Positions 1 through 5,999 of a DNA stretch of 10,264 nucleotides are shown in pieces. This DNA is from Nitrospirota bacterium (GTDB taxonomy: Bacteria > Nitrospirota > Thermodesulfovibrionia > Thermodesulfovibrionales > Dissulfurispiraceae): assembly GCA_013349595.1 (NCBI GenBank), contig DUZI01000037.1, positions 1-10,264 of the forward strand, read 5' to 3'. The notes beneath the pieces were generated by a model. The model was not told where the DNA came from. It did not search any database and worked only from the letters and a program-made list of their open reading frames with translations. Positions within the stretch are counted from its first letter, which is position 1. The number at the start of each line of letters is the position of its first letter. Position numbers and translations under genes: made by a program.

Positions 1-861
1 AATTTCTTTGCCTGTGGAGATTATCCTGATGCAAAGGGCAATTTATATATGCCTGCAGGGATTATAAAAAATAAAGACATATCCAAGATTCACCCTGTTG
101 ATCACATGAAGATTACCGAAGATGTCAAACACGCATGGTATGAATACACAGGTGGCGAAGATAAGGGCAAACATCCGTGGTCGGGTGAAACAAAACCAAA
201 ATATACAGGTCCAAAACCACCCTATGAGTTTCTTGATACAAAGGGCAAATACAGTTGGGTAAAAGCGCCTCGTTACGAGGAGATGCCGATGGAAGTAGGC
301 CCTCTTGCAAGGGTGCTTGTTGCATATGCCTCAGGACATAAAAGGATAAAAGAGATATCAGGCCTTGTGATGACAAAACTGGGAGTTAGTCCCTCTGCAT
401 TGTTCTCCACACTTGGCAGGACTGCTGCAAGAGGCATAGAGACACTTGTCATTGCTGAAAAGACCTTTGACTGGATAGATGAACTTGCTGCTAATATCAA
501 AAAAGGTGATTTAAAGATACATGCAAATGAGAAATGGGAACCATCCACATGGCCAAAAGAGGCTAAAGGCTTTGGTTTTCATGATGCACCGAGGGGTACA
601 TTATCGCACTTTATAGTCATTAAAGATGGCAAGATAGATAACTATCATGCGGTAGTCCCAACTACATGGAATTCCGGCCCAAGGGATGCAAAAGGACAAA
701 AAGGTCCTTATGAGGCATCACTTATTGGAACGCCTGTAAATGACCCAAACAAACCAGTGGAGATACTAAGAACCATCCATTCATTTGACCCATGTATGGC
801 TTGTGCAATTCACATATTGGACAAAGATGGCAAAGAAGGTATTTCTATTAATGTGAGATAA
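1..861 (+). CDS. [NiFe]-hydrogenase large subunit, group 1, C-terminal part (5' partial)
   Basis: Catalytic subunit of a membrane-associated uptake hydrogenase (H2 to 2 H+ + 2 e-) carrying the Ni-Fe centre. The reading frame is open from base 1, giving 286 visible residues; the ATG at 49 is an internal Met, not the start, because family-like sequence precedes it. The N-terminal Ni ligand motif (RxCGxC) must lie upstream. Visible family signatures are PRGTLSHF (about 589-612), NYHAVVPTTWN with PRDAKGQKGPYEASLIGTP following, and the C-terminal ligand motif DPCMACAIH at 787-813, whose two Cys bind Ni. After that His there are 15 residues (ILDKDGKEGISINVR), the peptide that a HyaD/HybD-type endopeptidase removes after metal insertion in this family. 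It is followed after 10 bases by the cytochrome b gene, the usual small-large-cytochrome order. No hyaD-like gene follows here. Assignment to group 1 is sound; the subgroup is not resolved. Confidence 0.96.
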   Translation, partial: NFFACGDYPDAKGNLYMPAGIIKNKDISKIHPVDHMKITEDVKHAWYEYTGGEDKGKHPWSGETKPKYTGPKPPYEFLDTKGKYSWVKAPRYEEMPMEVGPLARVLVAYASGHKRIKEISGLVMTKLGVSPSALFSTLGRTAARGIETLVIAEKTFDWIDELAANIKKGDLKIHANEKWEPSTWPKEAKGFGFHDAPRGTLSHFIVIKDGKIDNYHAVVPTTWNSGPRDAKGQKGPYEASLIGTPVNDPNKPVEILRTIHSFDPCMACAIHILDKDGKEGISINVR

Positions 862-871
862 GGAGGCAGAT

Positions 872-1531
872 ATGTCCAAAGGACTATATGTTTGGGAAGT
901 GCCTGTAAGGGTGACTCATTGGGTAAATGCAATTAGCATATTTGTGCTTACCATTACAGGTCTTTACATAGGGGACCCTTACTTGCAGGCAAAGTCAGAA
1001 TATGATTTTATAATGGGACAGATGAGGTTCTTCCATTTTATATGTGCCTACTTTCTCATTGCAGGGATGTTGTTTAGGATTTACTGGTGGTTTGTTGGTA
1101 ATAAATATGCAAAGATTGATCAATTTATCCCCATGTCATCAGAGAGATGGAATAACCTCATAGGAACTGCCTTGTTTTATGGATTTATGAAAAAGGATTT
1201 ACCCCATTCACCAGGTCATACGGGGCTTGCAGGTCTTACATATTTTTTTATATTCATCCTATTGATAGTTGAGATTATAACAGGATTTGCTCTTTATTCA
1301 CAGAGCCATGCACCAAACAACACAGCTTTATATATTGCAGGAGGTTGGTTATTAAATAGTTTTGATGCCATGACTATAAGGTTTGTCCATCACATTCTTA
1401 TGTGGTGTTTTATGCTGTTTGTATTGATACATGTCTATATTTCAGTGCACAACCAGTTTATTGAGAAGAATGAGCTTGTGTGGTCAATCTTTACAGGTTA
1501 CAAAAAGATGGATGAGCATCCTCACCATTAG
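872..1531 (+). CDS. hyaC: Ni/Fe-hydrogenase b-type cytochrome subunit
   Basis: Integral membrane diheme cytochrome b that anchors the hydrogenase dimer and passes electrons from H2 to the quinone pool. It has 219 residues, normal for the family. The opening VWEVPVRVTHWVNA is the family N-terminal signature. Four hydrophobic segments are visible (about 18-35, 52-75, 120-142 and 173-193). Candidate heme or family histidines are H16, H55, H173/H174, H187 and H193. The start is fixed by AGGAGG at 861-866, five bases before the ATG and overlapping the stop codon of the large subunit, so the two genes are probably translationally coupled. The tail is charged and His-rich (MDEHPHH), which is expected to be cytoplasmic. 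This is the last gene of the hydrogenase operon in this window, because a strong terminator follows. Confidence 0.95.
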   Translation: MSKGLYVWEVPVRVTHWVNAISIFVLTITGLYIGDPYLQAKSEYDFIMGQMRFFHFICAYFLIAGMLFRIYWWFVGNKYAKIDQFIPMSSERWNNLIGTALFYGFMKKDLPHSPGHTGLAGLTYFFIFILLIVEIITGFALYSQSHAPNNTALYIAGGWLLNSFDAMTIRFVHHILMWCFMLFVLIHVYISVHNQFIEKNELVWSIFTGYKKMDEHPHH

Positions 1532-1550
1532 ATTTTACCCTTAGGGTCTA

Positions 1551-1578
1551 TTGCATCGCTGCCATAACAGCCATGCAA
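1551..1578 (+). other. Imperfect hairpin in the hydrogenase 3' UTR
   Basis: TTGCAT (1551-1556) and GCTG (1558-1561) pair with CAGC (1568-1571) and ATGCAA (1573-1578). One C/C mismatch separates the two stems and CCATAA forms the loop. It lies between the hyaC stop and the terminator stem, so it would form in the transcript tail. It has no T-tract and is not itself a terminator. A role in mRNA stability is only a guess. Confidence 0.5.
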
Positions 1579-1586
1579 TTTATATA

Positions 1587-1619
1587 ATCCATCCCTTCTT
1601 GTAAGGGATGGATTTTTTT
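1587..1619 (+). terminator. Intrinsic terminator after hyaC
   Basis: A perfect 11-bp stem (ATCCATCCCTT at 1587-1597 against AAGGGATGGAT at 1603-1613) with a 5-base loop is followed by a run of seven T (1613-1619). This is a textbook Rho-independent terminator on the + strand and ends the hydrogenase operon. It separates that operon from the Hsp20 genes. Confidence 0.92.
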
Positions 1620-1726
1620 GATATTTTTGACCTAGAAGATATCTTTTTGTTTTTTTAAGAAAGTAAAAAATGTCCTATCTCATTTTTTAAATTGAAAAAA
1701 TCTCTGAAAAATATATAAAAAAAATT

Positions 1727-1742
1727 TGGCATAATTTTTGTT
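1727..1742 (+). promoter_or_regulatory. Candidate sigma-54 (-24/-12) promoter for the Hsp20 operon
   Basis: TGGCATAATTTTTGTT matches the RpoN consensus TGGCAC-N5-TTGCW at the correct spacing: GG at 1728-1729, TTG at 1738-1740, with T instead of C at the -12 position. Initiation would fall near 1752-1754, giving a leader of about 30 bases with the SD at 1769-1775. Upstream are a 10-bp palindrome AAGATATCTT (1636-1645) and an A/T inverted repeat (1682-1688/1695-1701), which could be activator sites. A sigma-70 alternative is TTGAAA (1692-1697) with TATAAA (1714-1719), 16-base spacer. No CIRCE operator is present. Confidence 0.45.
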
Positions 1743-1783
1743 TAATATATTGTAATAAATTTTTGAAAAGGAGGTTTTAGATC

Positions 1784-2200
1784 ATGTTAGTTCCATTTGA
1801 GAGATTTTTCGATCCATTTGTTACTATGAGGCCTTTTCTGAGAAAGAGGGGTGAATTTCCGCGAAGGAGGGTTGAATTTCCGCCTTATAATGTATGGCTT
1901 TCAGATGATGGTGCAGTCATTACTACTGAATTACCCGGCGTTAGTCCAGAAAATATTGATATTACTGTGGCTTCAAAGACCCTTACGATAACTGGCTCAC
2001 GAGAAAATGAGGAAGTTCAAAACGGTGATTCTTATCACAGAAGGGAAAGGTGGTATGGTAATTTTAAGAAGTCTATAGAACTTCCATTTATTATTGATGT
2101 ACAAAAGGTTTCTGCTTTGTTCAATCGTGGTATTTTAAAGATTGAATTACATAGGGTTGAAGAAGAAAAACCAAGAAAAATTAATATCAAATCTGAATAG
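1784..2200 (+). CDS. Small heat-shock protein, Hsp20/alpha-crystallin family (first of three)
   Basis: ATP-independent holdase that binds unfolding proteins in the cytoplasm and keeps them refoldable. It has 138 residues. The alpha-crystallin domain spans about 33-124, with ELPGV at 49-53 and the signature ALFNRGILKIEL at 111-122. The C-terminal I-x-I motif that docks neighbouring dimers is I133-N-I135. The short N-terminal arm is rich in Phe and Arg and contains an in-frame heptad duplication (RKRGEFP, residues 20-26; RRRVEFP, 27-33). The start is set by AAGGAGGT at 1768-1775, eight bases before the ATG. In the leader the SD core GGAGG sits between AAAA and TTTT, which could form only a weak hairpin. 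First gene of a three-gene hsp20 operon; the next gene's SD begins within the stop codon of this one. Confidence 0.93.
   Translation: MLVPFERFFDPFVTMRPFLRKRGEFPRRRVEFPPYNVWLSDDGAVITTELPGVSPENIDITVASKTLTITGSRENEEVQNGDSYHRRERWYGNFKKSIELPFIIDVQKVSALFNRGILKIELHRVEEEKPRKINIKSE
1842..1883 (+). repeat. 21-bp in-frame tandem duplication in the first hsp20
   Basis: Bases 1842-1862 and 1863-1883 align directly at an offset of 21, sharing GAATTTCCGC (1853-1862 and 1874-1883). Only two or three differences are seen over the unit. It is exactly seven codons, so the frame is kept and a basic/aromatic heptad is doubled in the N-terminal arm. Confidence 0.7.
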
Positions 2201-2212
2201 GAGGTGATAATA

Positions 2213-2608
2213 ATGCAAGATGAATTATCAAAGAAAGAGGTTGAGACACCTGAAGGAGTAGAAAGAACAAGAGATGAAAAGGTATTCTTGCCTGCTGTTG
2301 ATATAATTGAAACAAAGAATGATATTGTTATAATTTCAGATATACCTGGTTGTGATGAGAATTCAGTTGATATAACTCTTGAAAAAAATATTTTGACTAT
2401 CCATTGTAAGATTTATAAAAATAATATTTCAGATAAGCGTTTTGTCTTGAACGAATATGAAGTTGGTGATTATCAAAGGGTATTTACCTTATCAAATGAA
2501 GTTGATAGGGATAAGATACAGGCGAAGGTAAAAGATGGAGTGCTAAAGGTAATATTACCAAAGTTAGAACAAGTAAAATCAAGAAAGATTAATGTAACAT
2601 CTGAATAA
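2213..2608 (+). CDS. Small heat-shock protein, Hsp20 family (second of three)
   Basis: 131-residue Hsp20 holdase. I place the start at the ATG at 2213, because AGGAGGTG (2199-2206) is a near-perfect Shine-Dalgarno sequence six bases upstream. The GTG at 2204, which would add MII to the N-terminus, lies inside that SD and is unlikely to be used. The alpha-crystallin domain begins almost at once (about 24-118), with DIPG at 43-46, the signature AKVKDGVLKVILPK at 104-117 and the C-terminal I-x-V motif I126-N-V128. The N-terminal arm is polar and acidic (KKEVETPEGVERTRDE), without the aromatic residues that usually drive oligomer assembly. It may therefore work in mixed oligomers with its neighbours; that is inference. 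It starts 12 bases after the first hsp20 stop and ends 18 bases before the third gene. Confidence 0.92.
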   Translation: MQDELSKKEVETPEGVERTRDEKVFLPAVDIIETKNDIVIISDIPGCDENSVDITLEKNILTIHCKIYKNNISDKRFVLNEYEVGDYQRVFTLSNEVDRDKIQAKVKDGVLKVILPKLEQVKSRKINVTSE

Positions 2609-2626
2609 GAAAAGGAGGTATAAGCT

Positions 2627-3124
2627 ATGTCATTCAGAAGTCTTATTTCAAGGCCTTTTTCAAGGGAATCAGTGTCTGTTAGGAAAGAAGAGGAAAATCC
2701 CTTCTTGTCTTTGCAGAGAGAGATGAATTCTCTGTTCGAGAACTTTTTTAGGGATTTTGAATCCTTACCTTTTGCTCAAAGTGCTGGGGTGTTTTCGCCA
2801 AAGGTTGATGTGCTTGAGACTGAAAGGGATATAAAGATCAGTGCAGAATTGCCCGGTATGGATGAAAAGGATATTGATGTGTCAATTCATAAGGAATCAG
2901 TGACTATTAAAGGCGAAAAGAAGATAGAAAAAGAGGATAAAGGCAAGGACTATTACAGGATGGAAAGATCATATGGTAGTTTTTCAAGAACAATACCACT
3001 ACATTTGGATGTCAATATTGATAAAGCAGAGGCAAAATTTAGTAAAGGACTGTTGACAATCTCAATCCCAAAAACAGATAAGGCTATTAAAGAGGTAAAA
3101 AAGATTGCCATAAAGACTGAATAA
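2627..3124 (+). CDS. Small heat-shock protein, Hsp20 family (third of three)
   Basis: 165-residue Hsp20, the longest and most canonical of the trio. The N-terminal arm (1-55) carries the common NPFLSLQREMNSLFENFFRDF pattern (24-44). The alpha-crystallin domain runs about 56-150, with AELPGM at 73-78, YYRMERSYGSFSRTIPL at 109-125 and the signature AKFSKGLLTISIPK at 136-149. The I-x-I motif is I160-A-I162. The start is set by AAAAGGAGGT just upstream (about eight bases from SD to ATG). The C-terminal ends of all three proteins are alike (RKINIKSE, RKINVTSE, KKIAIKTE), which fits descent from tandem duplication although the rest has diverged widely. Last gene of the operon, followed by an intrinsic terminator. 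Confidence 0.95.
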   Translation: MSFRSLISRPFSRESVSVRKEEENPFLSLQREMNSLFENFFRDFESLPFAQSAGVFSPKVDVLETERDIKISAELPGMDEKDIDVSIHKESVTIKGEKKIEKEDKGKDYYRMERSYGSFSRTIPLHLDVNIDKAEAKFSKGLLTISIPKTDKAIKEVKKIAIKTE

Positions 3125-3152
3125 AAATTATTATATATCTACTCAATTTATG

Positions 3153-3183
3153 AAAGGGGGCATTGACTTAAGCCCCTTTTCTA
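3153..3183 (+). terminator. Intrinsic terminator after the hsp20 operon
   Basis: AAAGGGG (3153-3159) pairs with CCCCTTT (3173-3179) around a loop of about 13 bases, and the T-rich tail TTTTCTATTT follows. The stem is moderate (7 bp) but well placed, 28 bases after the third hsp20 stop. Confidence 0.75.
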
Positions 3184-3200
3184 TTTGGTAATCCTTTTTG

Positions 3201-3219
3201 ACCACAGAGTTCACAGAGA
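3201..3219 (+). repeat. CACAGAG direct repeat
   Basis: CACAGAG occurs at 3203-3209 and 3212-3218 (period 9) within ACCACAGAGTTCACAGAGA. The pattern looks like the ACCACAGAG-type intergenic repeats common in many environmental bacterial genomes (from memory). Function is not evident from the sequence. Confidence 0.45.
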
Positions 3220-3256
3220 TTAAGTAAAATTTTTAAAAAGAGTGTGTAACTAGTTT

Positions 3257-3459
3257 ACCCAAAATCGGCAATAGAACTAAAAAGCTTAATAAAATCAGCA
3301 AGTAAGATAGGAAGGGCTGGTGAAGGTTTTTTATACGACACTTTATAAAAAAAGTTCGTACGGCTTTGTCATAAGGCATTTCATTATAATGAACAATGAA
3401 AATTAAATAAAATTTGTCGATTATAAAAAGCCTGAAACAGCCCTTCCTATCGCTATTTT
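3257..3459 (+). repeat. Dispersed hairpin element, copy 1
   Basis: A 203-bp non-coding element that recurs inverted at 9179-9381 with about 19 substitutions and no gaps by manual alignment (about 90% identity). Its core, 3306-3451, is 146 bp bounded by perfect 14-bp inverted ends, GATAGGAAGGGCTG (3306-3319) and CAGCCCTTCCTATC (3438-3451). Pairing continues inward: 3325-3335 with 3422-3432 (11 pairs, one T-G), 3336-3340 with 3415-3419, and 3342-3346 with 3407-3411. A perfect 14-bp palindrome TTCATTATAATGAA (3380-3393) lies near the apex. The 49 bp left of the hairpin (3257-3305) are conserved too, so the element is larger than the hairpin. It contains no ORF and shows no clear target-site duplication. 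Best described as a MITE-like or REP-like element, or a structured RNA. Confidence 0.85.
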
Positions 3460-3524
3460 AAGGAGTTTAAATGTGCTGTACATTTTGTGGTTAATTTATA
3501 CTAATAAAATTTTGGGAGGCTGAA
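3460..3524 (+). promoter_or_regulatory. htrA upstream region, weak promoter candidate
   Basis: Of the 400 bases between hsp20 and htrA, what remains after the terminator, the CACAGAG repeat and the hairpin element is this 65-bp leader. TATACT at 3497-3502 could be a -10 box, but no convincing -35 sits 16-18 bases upstream. The SD is GGGAGG (3514-3519), five bases before the ATG. No sigma-E-like or CIRCE-like site was seen. Confidence 0.25.
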
Positions 3525-4988
3525 ATGACAGTCAGAAAGGCAATCACACTAGCGGTGGTCTTTACAATAGTCGGTTTAATAGTAGGACTAACCATATCAT
3601 CAAACTTCAATATTCAGAGCAAGGCATATACAGAAGATGCCATCATCTCAAAGGAAGCCATTGACATCCTGACAAAGAGTAATCAAGCATTATCAGAGGT
3701 GGCTATGGCTGTCAAACCTGCTGTGGTCAACATATCATCTCAAAGGACTATTAAAAGTCAGGGTAATATGGGGCAATTCTTTAATGACCCATTTTTTAGA
3801 AGGTTCTTTGGAGATGAATTTAGGTTTTTTGATAGACCACGAGAACGTCGTCAGCAAGGTCTGGGTTCAGGTGTAATTGTAGATAAAGATGGATATATCC
3901 TTACAAATTATCATGTCATCAAAGATGCTGATGAGATATTGGTAAAGCTTTCTGATAAAAGAGAGCATAAGGGCAAGGTTATTGGAAGTGATCCCAAAAC
4001 TGACATAGCTGTTATAAAGATACAGGCAGATAAGTTACCCACTATTAAATGGGGTAATTCTGACAACTTAAAGGTTGGTGAGATGATTTTGGCTATCGGT
4101 AATCCCTTTGGACTCACCCAAACGGTTACTTCTGGAATAATCAGTGCAACTGGAAGGGCAAATGTAGGTATAGCCGATTATGAAGATTTTATCCAGACCG
4201 ATGCAGCAATAAATCCAGGCAATTCAGGTGGGGCGCTTGTAAATGTTAGAGGTGAATTAATTGGGATAAATACAGCTATTTTTAGTACATCAGGGGGGTA
4301 TCAAGGTATAGGTTTTGCAATCCCAAGTAATATGGCTAAGGTAGTAATGGAAAACCTTATTAAGAAAGGCAAGGTCGTGAGGGGATGGCTTGGTGTATCT
4401 ATTCAACAAATTACACCAGATTTGGCAAAGCAATTTGAATTAAAAGATGAAAAAGGTGTTTTGATTGGTGATGTAGTAGAAGATAGTCCTGCAGAAAAGG
4501 CTGGGCTTAAAAGGGGAGATGTTATTTTGGAATTAGATGGAAAGTCTTATAATGAGCCTTCAACATTACGTAATGCTGTAGCTGCTATACCACCTGGCAA
4601 AGAGGTTACAATTAAGATTATAAGAAACGGTAAAACAATGACTGTAAAAGCAATCGTGTCAGAGGTGCCAGAAGATTTGAAGAAATTTACAGCACCAACA
4701 GAAGGGGTTTTAAAGGGTGTAAAGGTGCAAGACATTACCCCAGAAATTAGGAGAGCCTTGTCTTTACCAAAAAGGATTACAGGCGTGATTGTAGTTGAAA
4801 TTGCAGAGGGGGTCTTTGCGGAGCAGTTTTTAAATGAAAATGATATTATCATAGAAATTAATAAAAAGAAGATTAATAATACCAAAGACTATGTAAATGT
4901 CCTATCACAGATGAAGAAGGGTCAAGGTGCTTTGATATATCTATATAGAAATGGCTCAACCATCTATATGACAATTCCATCCAATTAA
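3525..4988 (+). CDS. htrA: Do-family serine endopeptidase (HtrA/DegP/DegQ)
   Basis: Periplasmic ATP-independent protease-chaperone that degrades misfolded envelope proteins. It has 487 residues, close to DegP/DegQ. Residues 7-25 form a hydrophobic signal or anchor segment without an obvious signal-peptidase site, so it may stay membrane-tethered. The trypsin-like domain covers about 58-280 with the complete catalytic triad: H130 (TNYHVI), D160 (KTDIAVI) and S234 (NPGNSGGAL). A Phe/Arg-rich stretch (85-110) precedes the domain core. PDZ1 spans about 285-378 (RGWLGVSIQQIT onward, with the SPAEKAGLKRGDVI motif at 321-334) and PDZ2 about 395-485. The start is supported by GGGAGG at 3514-3519. It lies 45 bases upstream of the DUF523-DUF1722 gene with no terminator between, so co-transcription is likely. 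The name degP or degQ cannot be decided from sequence alone. Confidence 0.96.
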   Translation: MTVRKAITLAVVFTIVGLIVGLTISSNFNIQSKAYTEDAIISKEAIDILTKSNQALSEVAMAVKPAVVNISSQRTIKSQGNMGQFFNDPFFRRFFGDEFRFFDRPRERRQQGLGSGVIVDKDGYILTNYHVIKDADEILVKLSDKREHKGKVIGSDPKTDIAVIKIQADKLPTIKWGNSDNLKVGEMILAIGNPFGLTQTVTSGIISATGRANVGIADYEDFIQTDAAINPGNSGGALVNVRGELIGINTAIFSTSGGYQGIGFAIPSNMAKVVMENLIKKGKVVRGWLGVSIQQITPDLAKQFELKDEKGVLIGDVVEDSPAEKAGLKRGDVILELDGKSYNEPSTLRNAVAAIPPGKEVTIKIIRNGKTMTVKAIVSEVPEDLKKFTAPTEGVLKGVKVQDITPEIRRALSLPKRITGVIVVEIAEGVFAEQFLNENDIIIEINKKKINNTKDYVNVLSQMKKGQGALIYLYRNGSTIYMTIPSN

Positions 4989-5001
4989 AATACATAATGT
5001 T

Positions 5002-5025
5002 CCCCCTGTTTATTTTAGCAGGGGG
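5002..5025 (+). promoter_or_regulatory. Hairpin sequestering the Shine-Dalgarno of the DUF523-DUF1722 gene
   Basis: CCCCCTG (5002-5008) pairs perfectly with CAGGGGG (5019-5025) across a 10-base A/T-rich loop. The right arm contains AGGGGG, the only plausible SD for the ATG at 5034, eight bases downstream. No T-run follows, so it is not a typical terminator. The stem would block ribosome entry unless opened, for example by heat or by a bound factor. Confidence 0.6.
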
Positions 5026-5033
5026 ATAAAAAG

Positions 5034-5999
5034 ATGGAAAAAATTAATCTCGCCATAAGTTCTTGTCTATTAGGTAACAAGGTTCGCTATGATGGAGGTC
5101 ATAAGTTGGATCTCTATCTAAGAGACACCCTTGGTAAATATGTAAACTGGAGCCCTGTCTGCCCAGAAGTAGAGTGTGGATTACCCATACCAAGAGAAGC
5201 AATGCGACTTGTAGGTGAAATACATTCTCCGAGACTGGTCACCATAAAGACACAGATTGATCATACAGAGAGGATGCAACGATGGATTGTTCTGAAACTG
5301 AAAGAATTAGAGGGATTGAATTTATGTGGTTTTGTATTCAAGAGTAAATCTCCAAGTTCAGGCATGAGGGCTGTTAAAGTTTATGGCAAAGAGGGTATCC
5401 CAGTTAATAAAGGAGTGGGGCTCTTTGCAAAGGCTTTTATGGATAGATTCCCCCTTGTCCCAGTTGAAGATGAAGGTAGACTTAATGATGCGTCTTTAAG
5501 AGAAAATTTTATTGAGAGGATTTTTCTCTATTATAGATGGCAAAGCATTGTAAAAGATAATCCAAAAAACTCAAAATCTTCAAGAATTTCAGATATAATT
5601 GAGTTTCATACAAGACATAAGTTTTTAATCTTGTCTCATAGTGTTGAATACTATAGATTTCTTGGCAAATTAATTGCTAATCAGAAAAAATACAATGCTG
5701 AAGAATTTGAAAATCTATATATTACCTCACTCATGGAAGGACTCAAAAAGATTGCTACAGTAAAAAAAAATGTAAATGTATTGCATCATATAATGGGCTA
5801 TTTCAAAGACAGGATTAACTCAAATCAAAAACAAGAACTCATTGAGGTTATTGATAATTATCATAAAGGTTACTTGCCACTAATAGTGCCAATTACCTTA
5901 TTAAATCACTATGTAAGGCTTTACGATGAGTCTTATGTAAAAAAACAAGTATATCTTAATCCTCACCCTATTGAATTGATGCTCAGGAATCATGTCTAA
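5034..5999 (+). CDS. DUF523-DUF1722 protein (TudS/YbbK-like domain fused to YbgA-like domain)
   Basis: 321 residues with two domains. Residues 1 to about 150 are DUF523, the family of the iron-sulfur thiouracil desulfidase TudS, with the signature ISSCLLGNKVRYDGGHK at 8-24. Residues about 185-315 are DUF1722 (YbgA), found next to photolyase in E. coli and of unproven function. Cysteines that could hold a cluster are C11, C43, C48 and C98. The loop that I recall as SPSCG in many relatives reads SPSSG (106-110) here, so that Cys is absent; C98 in NLCGFVFK may replace it. A likely role is removing sulfur from thiopyrimidines or a related Fe-S reaction; this is inference from the family. Its SD is inside a hairpin (5002-5025). 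Its end overlaps the mfd start by 8 bases (5992-5999), indicating translational coupling. Confidence 0.88.
   Translation: MEKINLAISSCLLGNKVRYDGGHKLDLYLRDTLGKYVNWSPVCPEVECGLPIPREAMRLVGEIHSPRLVTIKTQIDHTERMQRWIVLKLKELEGLNLCGFVFKSKSPSSGMRAVKVYGKEGIPVNKGVGLFAKAFMDRFPLVPVEDEGRLNDASLRENFIERIFLYYRWQSIVKDNPKNSKSSRISDIIEFHTRHKFLILSHSVEYYRFLGKLIANQKKYNAEEFENLYITSLMEGLKKIATVKKNVNVLHHIMGYFKDRINSNQKQELIEVIDNYHKGYLPLIVPITLLNHYVRLYDESYVKKQVYLNPHPIELMLRNHV

Noticed and set aside
49..51. ATG at 49 as the start of the hydrogenase large subunit
   Set aside because: The frame is open back to base 1 with hydrogenase-like sequence, there is no SD before 49, and the N-terminal ligand motif is missing, so the gene is cut by the window edge.
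1620..1783. CIRCE (HrcA) operator upstream of hsp20
   Set aside because: No TTAGCACTC-N9-GAGTGCTAA-like sequence is present.
2204..2212. GTG at 2204 as the start of the second hsp20
   Set aside because: It lies within the Shine-Dalgarno AGGAGGTG; the ATG at 2213 has ideal spacing.
3201..3219. CRISPR array from the CACAGAG repeats
   Set aside because: Only two 7-base units at a 9-base period; no repeat-spacer structure here or elsewhere in the window.
3385..3390. TATAAT inside the hairpin element as an active promoter for htrA
   Set aside because: It is part of a symmetric palindrome and has no -35-like hexamer at 16-18 bases on either strand.
5002..5030. Intrinsic terminator between htrA and the DUF523-DUF1722 gene
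   Set aside because: The stem is followed by ATAAAAAG, not a T-run, and its right arm is the SD of the next gene.
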